A stretch of 50,798 bases of DNA from Nonomuraea cypriaca (GCF_015645445.1 NZ_JADOGI010000055.1:1-50798), one strand, 5' to 3'; numbered from the stretch's first letter, positions 1 through 8,921 are shown. Numbers and translations: made by a program. The notes: generated by a model not told the origin, from the sequence alone.

Positions 1-1
1 G

Positions 2-1972
2 GGCGGGCGGGCGGATGCGTGGCAGGGCGAGCGCCGTGTGCAGTGCGGTGTCGTGGTCGCCGTTGTGGAACATCAGCGGCTCGTCCATCCCCTTGGTGCG
101 CAGGACGGCGTGCCGGCCGTCGCAGTGGACGTACAGCTCGTCGAGCCCGACGCGGCGGCGGCGCGGGTCGGCGGACACGCCGCCCAGCTCGAGTACGAGC
201 CCGGGGAACTCCACCGGCGGCAGGCCGGCGGTGCGGCGAGCGACGACGTTCAGCGCGGTGAAGCCGGTGAGGGCCCGCGCGATGGCCTCGTCCCGCTCGG
301 CCAGGCGCGCCGCGCCCTTCGGGTGGAACTGCAGCGCCCACGGCGTGAGCAGCGCCGTGTCGTGCAGCCCTCCGAGGACCAGCGGAGTCACCCCGGGCTC
401 GTACGCTTCGAGTGACGGCGCGGCCACCATGACGTCGGCCGCGCAGAGGACGGGAGCGGCGGGCGGGACGGGCTCGCCGAGACGACCGGCGAGGTCCAGT
501 GAGGCGATGCCGGGCGGGGCGGCGCGCACGATGGCGGCGATCCGCCCGGCGAGCCGGTCGCCGTGCCTGACCTCTAGGTCGCCGGCCACCCCCAGCACCT
601 CGGCGAGCGGGAACGTGCCAGGTCCGAGCCGTCCGGCGAGCAGCCGGTTGGTGCGCACCCTGGTCAGCTCGGCCTCCTCGGCGAGCAGGTCGAGCACCCG
701 GTGCATGCGGCCGCGCAGGTCCGCGGCGAGCGGGTCGCCGACGGTGACCCGCAGCGTGGCGGCGGCGGCTTCGTACACGACGACGTCGTCGTCGGAGGGG
801 CGCCCGGCCCGCCGCCCGCCGGCGAGCGACTCGATCCTGCTCTGCACGGCCAGCTTCACGTCAGGTGAGGCGGCGGGGTAGCGGTCGAGGAGCTCGGCGA
901 TCTCCTTGACCCGCCGGGCCACGGGCAGGTCGGTGCCGAGGACCGTCCGCACTCCGGTGAGTGCGCGCCTGCGCTGCTGCGGGACGCCCTGCGCCGCCAC
1001 GAGGCCGTGGTCGGGCACGCCCGGCGGCTCGGCGGCGGGCAACCGGTCGCGCAGCCAGCCGAACGGGTCGGTGAGGGTGTCGGGCGGGCACAGATCGTGG
1101 GTGAGCAGCCCGCGGCGCACCGCCACGGCCAGGGCCGCCGCGGCCCGCTCCATGCCCGTGCCCGACGCGGCGGCGATCTCGGCCAGGGTGCGGTGGCCGT
1201 CGCAGTGGCCGGCGAAGGCGGCGCCGTCGTGTGCCGGGCCCGCCCACGTCTTGCGCCGCGGCACCAGCCCGGCGACGAGGCCGGGGTCGGCCAGGACGCG
1301 CTGCTGGAGCGCCTCGCCGACCCGCGGGGCGGGGAAGGCCACCCGGCGGAGGTGGTCGCGATGATGTCCCGGCCACGTGTAGCGGCTGGTCTGGCCGGGC
1401 TCGATCCGGCCGTAGGCGATGGGCGCGAAGAAGCCGACCGGCTCGCCCGTGGCGCAGAGCCCCTGCGCGTACGCGGCCACCTGCCGCCGCGGCCTGAGCC
1501 CGGTCGGCCGGCGGCGCAGCTCCCTGTAGAGGTCGGGCGACGAGCACACGACGGCGTCGAGGAACCGCTCGTCGGCCGCGATCCCGGCGATGGCCGCCCG
1601 GGCGAGCGGCGCGTCGGCTGCGACCGCGTCGGCCAGGGCCAGGCGGGCCTCCTCCAGCAGGCCCGTGACCCGGTTCCAGTCCGCAGGCCAGCCCTCGGGG
1701 CCCGGCGTGCCGGACGGCAGCGGGCGAAGGTCGCGCAGCCGCCCCCGCAGGCCGCGCGGCAATCGCCCGCCGCTTCCCCGCCCGGTGGCGGGGGGTGGTT
1801 GTGGCCGGGTCTGGGCGCCGGCCAGCAACTCCAGCGCCTGCCGCTCCAGCCGTACGACCGCCGCGGCGGCCTCCGCCGCCTGGGGACAGGCCAGCGACAG
1901 AACGAACTCCCAGGGAAACCCGGCGCTCCGGACGACCACGGTCGGCAACAGCGTCCAGTCGTGCTCGCCCAT
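2..1972 (-). CDS. Lanthipeptide-type dehydratase (LanB N-terminal domain), partial, runs off the left edge
   Basis: RiPP-modifying enzyme of the lantibiotic dehydratase family. In known members the N-terminal domain uses glutamyl-tRNA to activate and eliminate Ser/Thr of a precursor peptide. The frame is open from ATG at 1972 to base 2 (657 codons, no stop), so the C-terminus lies outside the window. Visible family features: an opening VVVRSAGFPWEF, the region around residues 180-200 (GFFAPIAYGRIEPGQ), and LHDTALLTPWALQFH near residue 532, all typical of actinobacterial LanB proteins. The start is preceded by a purine-rich GGAAAGGGAAGG. It lies 72 bp downstream of a 42-codon ORF on the same strand, which makes that ORF a candidate substrate. 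Family assignment is from motif recognition; the type of RiPP cannot be told because the rest of the cluster is not in view. Confidence 0.83.
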   Translation of the reverse strand, partial: MGEHDWTLLPTVVVRSAGFPWEFVLSLACPQAAEAAAAVVRLERQALELLAGAQTRPQPPPATGRGSGGRLPRGLRGRLRDLRPLPSGTPGPEGWPADWNRVTGLLEEARLALADAVAADAPLARAAIAGIAADERFLDAVVCSSPDLYRELRRRPTGLRPRRQVAAYAQGLCATGEPVGFFAPIAYGRIEPGQTSRYTWPGHHRDHLRRVAFPAPRVGEALQQRVLADPGLVAGLVPRRKTWAGPAHDGAAFAGHCDGHRTLAEIAAASGTGMERAAAALAVAVRRGLLTHDLCPPDTLTDPFGWLRDRLPAAEPPGVPDHGLVAAQGVPQQRRRALTGVRTVLGTDLPVARRVKEIAELLDRYPAASPDVKLAVQSRIESLAGGRRAGRPSDDDVVVYEAAAATLRVTVGDPLAADLRGRMHRVLDLLAEEAELTRVRTNRLLAGRLGPGTFPLAEVLGVAGDLEVRHGDRLAGRIAAIVRAAPPGIASLDLAGRLGEPVPPAAPVLCAADVMVAAPSLEAYEPGVTPLVLGGLHDTALLTPWALQFHPKGAARLAERDEAIARALTGFTALNVVARRTAGLPPVEFPGLVLELGGVSADPRRRRVGLDELYVHCDGRHAVLRTKGMDEPLMFHNGDHDTALHTALALPRIRPPA

Positions 1973-2044
1973 GGGAACCTTCCCTTTCCTGACACAAATT
2001 CAAGCGGCTCGTAACCCAAATGCTTACAAGATCATTTTACCCTG

Positions 2045-2173
2045 TCAATAAGTTCTGAGATTAGAAACGAATGAGAACCGACCACTCTCGGCTACCACGC
2101 CCGCCGGAGGATTGCCCGCCAATACAAACAAAAGCAGCCATAAGGGACAGTGCTGTTTACTTTGCGTAGTCAT
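2045..2173 (-). CDS. 42-aa peptide upstream of the dehydratase; candidate RiPP precursor
   Basis: Small ORF read by eye: ATG 2173, TGA 2045-2047, with a strong ribosome-binding site (AGGAAGGA) seven bases before the start. It begins MTTQSKQHCPLWLLLFVLAG and ends SGRFSFVSNLRTY. It holds one Cys (residue 9), a hydrophobic stretch at residues 11-19, Ser/Thr in the C-terminal third (S31, S35, S38, T41) and a TTA leucine codon at position 11. Third codon positions are roughly half A/T, unlike all neighbours. Position 72 bp before a LanB-type gene suggests the precursor, but it matches no precursor class I know and lacks Cys in the C-terminal part, so classic lanthionine rings are not expected. Alternatives are a short membrane peptide or a chance ORF. 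Confidence 0.5.
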   Translation of the reverse strand: MTTQSKQHCPLWLLLFVLAGNPPAGVVAESGRFSFVSNLRTY

Positions 2174-2258
2174 CGCTCTATCCTTCCTGTACAACGCACC
2201 AGACCCACGGCCGCCTGCTCCCTCGGCGCCCGGCGGAGAAAGTGAATTACCGGCCGGA

Positions 2259-2289
2259 AGAATAGCGACCGAATTTCGCGTCGCGTAAA
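2259..2289 (-). promoter_or_regulatory. Possible promoter for the small ORF and dehydratase
   Basis: On the minus strand TTTACG (2284-2289) and TATTCT (2259-2264) are separated by 19 bp (18 bp if TTACGC is taken), about 85 bp upstream of the small ORF. The rest of the 250-bp divergent interval (2174-2422) is unusually AT-rich for this window, and I see no other clear feature in it. The -35 match is weak. Confidence 0.3.
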
Positions 2290-2422
2290 TCGTTTCTGCG
2301 CGCCCGCGGGCGCAGCGGATAACCGGCCCCCATCGCCCGCCGATTTGGGCGGGCCGGGCGTGCGGCCTCCGGCGGCGAGGGCCATCCTGGTAGAAGATGA
2401 GGACCAGGGGGTGAGGGGAGCC

Positions 2423-3520
2423 GTGACGGATGAGGAGCCGCGGACGCGTTACCTCTCGACGGCGGTGTTCGTGGCGGGGGTCGGCGGCATCACCGCGATC
2501 GTCATCACGCTCGACGTGCTCACCGGCACGGCGGTGCGGCTGTTCCCGCTGCTGATCTTTTTGCCGGCCATCGTGGCCGGCCTGGGCAGCCTGCGGCAGA
2601 CGGTCATCGCGTCGGTGTGGGTGGTGCTGGTCGAGGCGGGGACCGGGGCCTATGTGCGCGGCGAGCCCGGCGACATCCTGCTGGCGTCCGCGTTCACGCT
2701 GGTGTTCGGGGTGCTGAGCGTGATCGGGTGCGCCTACCGGGTGCGGCGCGAGGAGGAGATCCACCGGTTGCGTTCGGCGACGGCCGCCCTCCAGCGGCAG
2801 ATCCTGCGGCCGCTGCCGCTGCGGACCGGGGAGGTGGCCGTCGACGGGCTCTACCATCCGGTCGAGGAGGACCCGATGGTGGGCGGCGACATGTACGAGG
2901 TGGCCCCTTCACGCCACGGGACCAGGGTGCTGATCGCGGACGTGCAGGGCAAGGGGATCCCCGCGATCGGCACCGCCCTGGCCGTGCTGGGCGCCTTCAG
3001 GGAGGCGGCCTACCGCGAGGACACGCTGACCGGGGTCGTGGAGGCCCTGGAGAGCGCCGTGGAGAGGCACAACTTCTTCACCGCGCGCACCGGCGAGCCC
3101 GAGCGCATGGTCACCGCCCTCGTGCTCGACCTCAGCCGGGAGCTCGGGGTCGAGGCGGTCAACTGCGGGCACATCGCGCCGTTCGTCCTCCATGACGGCC
3201 GGGCCTGGCAGGTGGGTCTCGGCGAGCCCGGCGTGCCGCTCGGCCTGGCCGCCCTGGCCCCGGGGCCGCGCAGGATCGCGCGGTTCACGTTCCCGTACGG
3301 CGCGACCATGCTCCTGGTCACCGACGGCGTCACCGAGGCCCGCGATCCCGTCGGCGTGTTCTACCCGCTGGAGCAGCGCCTGCGCGCGTGGGCACTCGAA
3401 CCGCCCGCCAAACTCGCGGACACCCTGCGCGACGACCTGCGGGCCTTCACCGCCGCCGCCCCGCGCGACGACATCGCCCTGCTGACGCTGCGGCGGCCCG
3501 AGTGGGGAGCGCCTCCGTGA
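2423..3520 (+). CDS. Membrane-anchored SpoIIE-type PP2C serine phosphatase
   Basis: Probable protein phosphatase acting on phospho-Ser/Thr of an anti-sigma-factor antagonist or similar partner. The N-terminal ~105 residues carry three to four hydrophobic segments (for example LFPLLIFLPAIVAGLG). A short linker with RREEEIHRLRSATAALQRQ, possibly coiled coil, then leads to the PP2C domain. Metal-binding acidic motifs are visible: GGDMYE, LIADVQGKG, LLVTDGVTEA and DDIALLTLR. GTG 2423 is chosen because GAGGGGAG lies just before it; an in-frame start at 2345 is possible but lacks a site. No anti-sigma factor or STAS-domain gene is adjacent, so the partner is unknown. It sits 59 bp upstream of the aminotransferase gene on the same strand. 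Confidence 0.87.
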   Translation: MTDEEPRTRYLSTAVFVAGVGGITAIVITLDVLTGTAVRLFPLLIFLPAIVAGLGSLRQTVIASVWVVLVEAGTGAYVRGEPGDILLASAFTLVFGVLSVIGCAYRVRREEEIHRLRSATAALQRQILRPLPLRTGEVAVDGLYHPVEEDPMVGGDMYEVAPSRHGTRVLIADVQGKGIPAIGTALAVLGAFREAAYREDTLTGVVEALESAVERHNFFTARTGEPERMVTALVLDLSRELGVEAVNCGHIAPFVLHDGRAWQVGLGEPGVPLGLAALAPGPRRIARFTFPYGATMLLVTDGVTEARDPVGVFYPLEQRLRAWALEPPAKLADTLRDDLRAFTAAAPRDDIALLTLRRPEWGAPP

Positions 3521-3579
3521 ACCACTCCGGCCATCGGCGCGTACCTCCACACATCGGACACGTGGTCCATGGAGGTGTC

Positions 3580-4743
3580 GTGGAGCTCAGCCTCTTACGC
3601 GCACAGGCGCACAGCCCGTCGTACTTCACACTGATGCGCGGCTCGTCAGGAGAGCGCGCCCCGGTGGACTTCTGCATTCCGTGCAACCCGTACTTCCCGA
3701 CGCCTGAGATCTTCGAGCACCTCGGGAGAAACCTGGAGACGATACTCAAGTTCTATCCGAGCGACGCCGGCACGATCATCGAGGAGCTCTGCTCGACGCT
3801 GGGGCTGCATCCCAAGACGGTCGCCATGGGCAACGGATCGACCGAGCTGATCACCTGGATCGACCACCTGCTCGTGCGCGAGAGCCTCGCGGTGCCGATC
3901 CCCACGTTCGGCCGCTGGACCGACCAGCCGCTGGAGACCGGCAAACGGGTGGACATGTACCCGCTGCTGGAGGGCCGCAACTTCACCCTCGACGTCAACG
4001 ACTACGTGTCGTTCATCCGCAGGCGCGGCTCCCGGGTGGCGGTGATCTGCAACCCCAACAACCCCGACGGCGGCTACCTCCCCAAGCACGAGGTCCTGCG
4101 CCTGCTCGACCAGCTCATCGACCTGGACCTGGTGATCGTGGACGAGTCCTTCGGCGAGTTCGTCGACGCCGAGCCGTACCCGGGCGTCGCCGACGAGGCC
4201 GCCGTCCGGCCGAACGTGATCGTGCTGAGCAGCCTGGGCAAGAACTTCGGCCTGCACGGCATCAGGTTCGGCTACCTGGTGGCCAACCCGGCGCTGGCCG
4301 GCCGGGTGCGCGACGCGCTGCCGAAGTGGAACCTCAACTCGTTCGCCGAGGTCGTGGTGTTCATGATGCGGGAGTTCATGGCGGACTACCAGGACAGCCT
4401 CAAGCGGCTGGCGAACGACAGGCGGGCGATGTTCCAGCAGCTCAGCACCATGCCGGGGCTGTCGGTGTTCGCCTCACAGGGCAACTTCCTGCTGGTCAAG
4501 CTGCCGCCCGGCCACGATGGGGTGCCGCTGCGCGACCACCTGCTCACCGAGCACGGCGTGTACGTCCGCGAGTGCGGCAACAAACTGGGCACGACCAGCC
4601 AGTTCATCCGCCTCGTCGTACGCCCCCAGGACGACGTGCGGCGGCTGCTGATCGGCATGACGCAGTTCCTGTACTCGGGCAGCCTGCACGAGGTCCCCGT
4701 CGTCGGCGTGCACCACAGGCACGCCAATCCGCTGTCCGCCTGA
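3580..4743 (+). CDS. PLP-dependent class I/II aminotransferase (HisC-like)
   Basis: Fold-type I aminotransferase, 387 aa. The PLP-binding Lys is in SSLGKNFGLHG, preceded by CNPNNPDGG and VDESFGEF (the Asp that contacts the pyridine nitrogen). A C-terminal Arg for the substrate carboxylate is likely in RLVVRPQ. The sequence resembles histidinol-phosphate aminotransferases and threonine-phosphate decarboxylase-like proteins, but no his or cobalamin gene is adjacent, so the substrate is unknown. GTG 3580 is chosen because GGAGG lies four bases upstream; the frame stays open further 5' inside the phosphatase gene. The 3' end is 8 bp from the convergent phosphate-binding gene. Confidence 0.85.
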   Translation: MELSLLRAQAHSPSYFTLMRGSSGERAPVDFCIPCNPYFPTPEIFEHLGRNLETILKFYPSDAGTIIEELCSTLGLHPKTVAMGNGSTELITWIDHLLVRESLAVPIPTFGRWTDQPLETGKRVDMYPLLEGRNFTLDVNDYVSFIRRRGSRVAVICNPNNPDGGYLPKHEVLRLLDQLIDLDLVIVDESFGEFVDAEPYPGVADEAAVRPNVIVLSSLGKNFGLHGIRFGYLVANPALAGRVRDALPKWNLNSFAEVVVFMMREFMADYQDSLKRLANDRRAMFQQLSTMPGLSVFASQGNFLLVKLPPGHDGVPLRDHLLTEHGVYVRECGNKLGTTSQFIRLVVRPQDDVRRLLIGMTQFLYSGSLHEVPVVGVHHRHANPLSA

Positions 4744-4751
4744 ACCGTTCC

Positions 4752-6398
4752 TCAGCGCAGGTCGCACACCTCCTCGACGCCCTCCTTGGTCAGGCAGGGC
4801 GTGAGACCCGCCCCGGTGAGCCTGACCTGGGCCAGTTCGTGCGACCGGAGGAACCGCAGGAACCCGGCGGCCGGTGATCCGGGGCGCGGCCGGTCCTTCG
4901 TGTAGACGTACTCGACCGTCCAGAACGGGTAGCCGGACTCCCCCGCGGTGGCGAGGTCGAACGCCTTGCCGTCCAGTGTCAGCGCCGTGATCCCGCCGGC
5001 CCGCCGCTCCGCGTCGATCGAGAGGGCGTCGGCGTACCCGATCGCGCCGGGGATCGTGCTGATCTTACGGATGATCTCGGGGTTGTCGTCGCGTTCGCAC
5101 CGGATGACGGGGGCGGCCGGGTTGCGGTCGCGTTCCACGCACTCGTCGGAGGAGAGCACGTTCTCGCCGGTGCCGAGCACCTCGTGCTCGAAGAGCTGGC
5201 GGGTGCCCGAACTCTGGCCGCGGCCGATGATGCGGATGGGCAGGGAGGTCTTGTCCTCGCGGAGCTGGTTCCAGTCCGTCCAGGTGCCGTCGTTGATCTT
5301 GCGGAGGTCGTCGAGGCTGAGCGTGGTCAGGCCGACGCCGCTGTTGACGACGACGTGGTAGACGACGATCGCCAGCTTCTCGCCGTGCAGCCGGTCGTGG
5401 TAGGCGCTCCTGCCGTCCGACACGGCGACGACGTCGGCGGCGGGCGTCTCGATCAGGTTCCGCACGCCGGCGATGGAGCCGCTGGCGCTGGTCGTGATCG
5501 TGGTGCCGCACGCGTTCTCGTACTCGTCGGCGATGGCCCGGATCGTCGGCATGATCACGGTCGACCCCTCGACCCGCAGCTCGCCCGGCGCGCAGGCGAT
5601 GCCGCGGTCGGGCGGCTCTGAGAGCCTGCTGAGCACGAGCACGGTGCTCAGCAGGATGACCAGCGCGGCGCTGACCCGGGGCAGCGTGACCCGGTGGCGC
5701 TGCTTCTCGTCCTGGATCATGCCGGCGTCCTTGAGCTTGCCGGACTGCTCGACGACCTTGGTGAGGTCGCCGTGGCCCGGCCCCGGCTCACGCAGCACGA
5801 CGACGAGCTTGGCCTTCTCGCCGCGCTTGAGCCGCAGGCCGGCCAGCCGCACGCCGTGCCACGCGGGCTCGGGCACGTCCGGCCCCTGGGGGGCGCCGAA
5901 CCAGCGGGCCATCCGGTCGGAGAGCCGCCTGCGTACCGTGACGAGGCCGTCCCTGGCGGGTTTGTCCTCGTCGGGGAAGAACCGCAGGCTCTCCCTGAGC
6001 TGCCTGCGCAGCTCGTCCGTGCTCGCCTCCGACACCCTGGCGTTCCACACCACGCGGCCGCCGAACGTGAACGACAGGGGCCGGTCGAAGTCGTCCGGGT
6101 CGATGTCGTAGCTGCCGCTGTTGCGGATCCGGATGACGACGATGCTCATCCTGTCGAGCAGCCTGGCCACCTGGCGCAGCGTGGGAGGCCCGGACTCGGT
6201 CGGGTCGCCGCCGTCGCCGAGCCGCTCGGGGCCGAGGCCGATCTTGGAGTTGTACAGGACGCGGAAGCTGACGCGCTTGCGCCGGACGAGCAGCCGGTCG
6301 ACGTACGGCGCCACCAGCAGCAGCGCGATTCCGAACAGGACCGGGCCCACGCCTCCGAGGAAGTCCACCAGCCGCCCCAGCGACTCCAGCACGGCCAC
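4752..6398 (-). CDS. Membrane-anchored PstS-like substrate-binding fusion protein
   Basis: 548 aa. TM1 at about residues 13-32, then a ~200-residue region, TM2 at about 247-265 (ALVILLSTVLVLS), then a PBP-like phosphate-binding domain beginning LRVEGSTVIMPTIRAI and containing TTSASGSIAGV, IIGRGQSSGTRQLFEHEVLG and IPGAIGYADA, the usual phosphate-contact motifs of PstS. If the binding domain is outside, the region between the helices must be cytoplasmic; it contains IVVIRIRNSGSYDIDPDDFDRPLSF and no domain I can name. No pstCAB genes are nearby, so a sensing rather than transport role is plausible (inference). GTG 6398 is chosen because GAGGGGG precedes it. Confidence 0.75.
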   Translation of the reverse strand: MAVLESLGRLVDFLGGVGPVLFGIALLLVAPYVDRLLVRRKRVSFRVLYNSKIGLGPERLGDGGDPTESGPPTLRQVARLLDRMSIVVIRIRNSGSYDIDPDDFDRPLSFTFGGRVVWNARVSEASTDELRRQLRESLRFFPDEDKPARDGLVTVRRRLSDRMARWFGAPQGPDVPEPAWHGVRLAGLRLKRGEKAKLVVVLREPGPGHGDLTKVVEQSGKLKDAGMIQDEKQRHRVTLPRVSAALVILLSTVLVLSRLSEPPDRGIACAPGELRVEGSTVIMPTIRAIADEYENACGTTITTSASGSIAGVRNLIETPAADVVAVSDGRSAYHDRLHGEKLAIVVYHVVVNSGVGLTTLSLDDLRKINDGTWTDWNQLREDKTSLPIRIIGRGQSSGTRQLFEHEVLGTGENVLSSDECVERDRNPAAPVIRCERDDNPEIIRKISTIPGAIGYADALSIDAERRAGGITALTLDGKAFDLATAGESGYPFWTVEYVYTKDRPRPGSPAAGFLRFLRSHELAQVRLTGAGLTPCLTKEGVEEVCDLR

Positions 6399-6604
6399 CG
6401 ATGCCCCCTCAGTGAATCCCCCTTTACGTCTTCGATTCTCGCTATTTCTGGATCTACGGTCTGGGAGGCACGAATCGTTCACAAGGTGTTCGGCGCCCGG
6501 CAACCCGCACCGGCCGTACCGGGTGAGCCGGCGCCCGGTGGACGGTAGGCTGTCCCGGCTATCCGCTTACCGCCTAAATAGTCGCTCGACGATGGAAGGG
6601 TTCC

Positions 6605-8908
6605 GTGGTCTCCAGCCATCAGGCAAGCAGCGTCCATCACCGCGATCACACCGCAGCGGACAGCCACGACCTCATCCAGGTTCGTGGCGCCAGGGAGAAC
6701 AACCTCAAGGGCGTCTCCCTCGACCTCCCCAAGCGGCGTCTGTCCGTCTTCACCGGAGTATCCGGCTCCGGCAAGTCCTCGCTCGTCTTCGACACGATCG
6801 CCGCCGAGTCACGCCGGCTGATCGACGAGACGTACACGGCGTTCATCCAGGGGTTCATGCCGAGCCTGGCCCGCCCCGACGTCGACGCGCTGCGCAACCT
6901 CAGCGCGGCGATCATCGTCGACCAGGAGCGGATGGGCGCCAACGCGCGCTCCACGGTGGGCACCGCCACCGACTCCCACACCATGCTGCGCATCATCTTC
7001 AGCCGGATCGGCGAACCCCACGTCGGCTCGGCCTCCGCCTTCAGCTTCAACATGGCCGAGGGCATGTGCCCCGAGTGCGAGGGGCTCGGCAAGGCCACGG
7101 ACATCGACCTGGACGAGCTGGTCGACCGGGAGCTGTCGCTGAACGAAGGGGCGATCAAGGTTCCCGGCTACGCGGTGGACTCGTGGCCTTGGCAGGTCGT
7201 GGCCGGCTCCGGCCTGTTCGACCGGGACGTCAAGCTGAAGGACTTCACCCCCGAGCAGTGGGAGGACCTCCTCCACAAACCCCCGACCAAGCTCAAGTAC
7301 GGCTCCAACAACTTCACCTACGAGGGCATCGCCTCCAAGGTCAGGAAGAGCTACCTCGGCAAGGACCGCGAATCGATGCAGGCGACCGCGCGGGCGTTCG
7401 CCGACCGGGCGGTCAGGCAGGCGGTCTGCCCGTCCTGCGACGGCTCCCGGCTCAACGAGGCCGCCAGGTCCGCGCGGATCAACGGCAGGAACATCGCCGA
7501 GTGCTCGGCGATGCAGATCAACGACCTGGCCGACTTCGTGCGCCGCATCGGCGACCAGGCCGTCGGCCCGGTGCTGGACGGGCTGCGCGCCACGCTGGAC
7601 TCGCTGGTCGAGATCGGCCTCGGCTACCTGAGCCTGGACCGCGAGTCGTCCACGCTGTCGGGCGGCGAGGCCCAGCGGGTGAAGATGGTTCGTCACCTCA
7701 ACTCCAGCCTGACCGACGTCACGTACGTCTTCGACGAGCCCACGGCCGGGCTGCACCCGCACGACATCCAGCGGATGAACAACCTGCTGCTCCAGCTGCG
7801 CGACAAGGGCAACACGGTGCTCGTCGTCGAGCACAAGCCGGAGACGATCGCGATCGCCGACCACGTGGTCGACCTCGGGCCGGGCGCGGGCACGGCGGGC
7901 GGGTCGCTCTGCTACGCCGGCGACCTGGACGGGCTGCGCGCCTCGGACACGCTGACCGGCCGCTACCTCGACCACCGCGTACGCCTGCGCGAGAACGTCC
8001 GCGAGCCGGCCGGCCACCTGCGGATCGAGGGCGCCACGCTGCACAACCTCCAGGACGTGAGCGTGGACATCCCGCTCGGCGTGCTCACGGTCATCACCGG
8101 GGTGGCGGGATCGGGCAAGAGCTCGCTGATCCACGGGTACGTCGCGGGCCGGGACGGCGTGGTCGTCGCCGACCAGTCGCCGATCCGGGGGTCGCGCAGG
8201 AGCAACCCGGCCACGTACACCGGGGTGCTCGACCCGATCAGGGCGGCGTTCGCCAAGGCCAACGGGGTCAAGCCCGGCCTGTTCAGCGCCAACTCCGAGG
8301 GCGCCTGCCCGGCGTGCAAGGGCATCGGGCTCATCTACACCGACCTGGCGATGATGGCCGAGGTGGCGTCGGTGTGCGAGGAGTGCGAGGGCCGGCGGTT
8401 CACGCCTGAGGTGCTGACGTACACGCTGCGCGGCAAGAACATCAGCGAGGTGCTGGCCATGCCGGTCGCCGAGGCGCGCGAGTTCTTCACCACGGGGCAG
8501 GCGGGCACGATCCTCGACCGCCTGGTCGCGGTCGGCCTCGGCTACGTCGGGCTCGGTCAGCCGCTCACCACCCTGTCGGGCGGCGAGCGGCAGCGGCTCA
8601 AGCTCGCCATCAACATGGCGAAGAACGGCACCACGTACGTGCTCGACGAGCCGACCACCGGCCTGCACCTGGCCGACGTGGACCAGCTGCTGGCGCTGCT
8701 CGACCGGCTGGTCGAGGACGGCAACACGGTCATCGTGATCGAGCACCACCAGGCGGTGATGGCCCACGCGGACTGGATCATCGACCTGGGCCCGGGGGCC
8801 GGTCATGACGGCGGGCAGGTGGTGTTCTCCGGCACGCCGGGCAGGCTGGTCGCGGGCGGCACCTCGCTGACCGCGATCCACCTGCGGGACTACGTGGGAC
8901 GACCGTAG
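6605..8908 (+). CDS. Compact UvrA-like ABC ATPase (DrrC/UvrA2-type)
   Basis: 767 aa, against about 940-950 for canonical UvrA. Both ATPase halves are complete: Walker A GVSGSGKSS and GVAGSGKSS, signatures LSGGEAQRVKM and LSGGERQRLKLA, Walker B FDEPTAGLHP and LDEPTTGLHLA. Zinc-finger remnants CPECEGLGK and CPACKGIG are present. The shorter length matches drug-resistance UvrA relatives such as DrrC that lack the UvrB-interaction insert. It probably binds DNA and protects it from, or displaces, a DNA-binding compound. GTG 6605 has GGAAGGG just upstream. It ends 13 bp from the convergent hypothetical gene. Confidence 0.88.
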   Translation: MVSSHQASSVHHRDHTAADSHDLIQVRGARENNLKGVSLDLPKRRLSVFTGVSGSGKSSLVFDTIAAESRRLIDETYTAFIQGFMPSLARPDVDALRNLSAAIIVDQERMGANARSTVGTATDSHTMLRIIFSRIGEPHVGSASAFSFNMAEGMCPECEGLGKATDIDLDELVDRELSLNEGAIKVPGYAVDSWPWQVVAGSGLFDRDVKLKDFTPEQWEDLLHKPPTKLKYGSNNFTYEGIASKVRKSYLGKDRESMQATARAFADRAVRQAVCPSCDGSRLNEAARSARINGRNIAECSAMQINDLADFVRRIGDQAVGPVLDGLRATLDSLVEIGLGYLSLDRESSTLSGGEAQRVKMVRHLNSSLTDVTYVFDEPTAGLHPHDIQRMNNLLLQLRDKGNTVLVVEHKPETIAIADHVVDLGPGAGTAGGSLCYAGDLDGLRASDTLTGRYLDHRVRLRENVREPAGHLRIEGATLHNLQDVSVDIPLGVLTVITGVAGSGKSSLIHGYVAGRDGVVVADQSPIRGSRRSNPATYTGVLDPIRAAFAKANGVKPGLFSANSEGACPACKGIGLIYTDLAMMAEVASVCEECEGRRFTPEVLTYTLRGKNISEVLAMPVAEAREFFTTGQAGTILDRLVAVGLGYVGLGQPLTTLSGGERQRLKLAINMAKNGTTYVLDEPTTGLHLADVDQLLALLDRLVEDGNTVIVIEHHQAVMAHADWIIDLGPGAGHDGGQVVFSGTPGRLVAGGTSLTAIHLRDYVGRP

Positions 8909-8921
8909 CGGTAGGCGCGTC

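Noticed and set aside
15..881. 288-codon plus-strand ORF at the left edge
   Set aside because: Antisense to the dehydratase frame, which is continuous over 657 codons and shows family motifs.
856..2019. Minus-strand ORFs of 380-387 codons at the dehydratase locus
   Set aside because: Alternative frames of the dehydratase gene with Arg/Pro-rich composition; only the frame starting at 1972 makes a recognisable protein.
2345..2422. Extended N-terminus of the SpoIIE-type phosphatase
   Set aside because: No ribosome-binding site at 2345, and GAGGGGAG sits directly before GTG 2423.
6121..8409. 762-codon plus-strand ORF through the UvrA-like gene
   Set aside because: Arg/Pro/Gly-rich shadow frame spanning parts of two unrelated genes; the true frame carries both ATPase domains.
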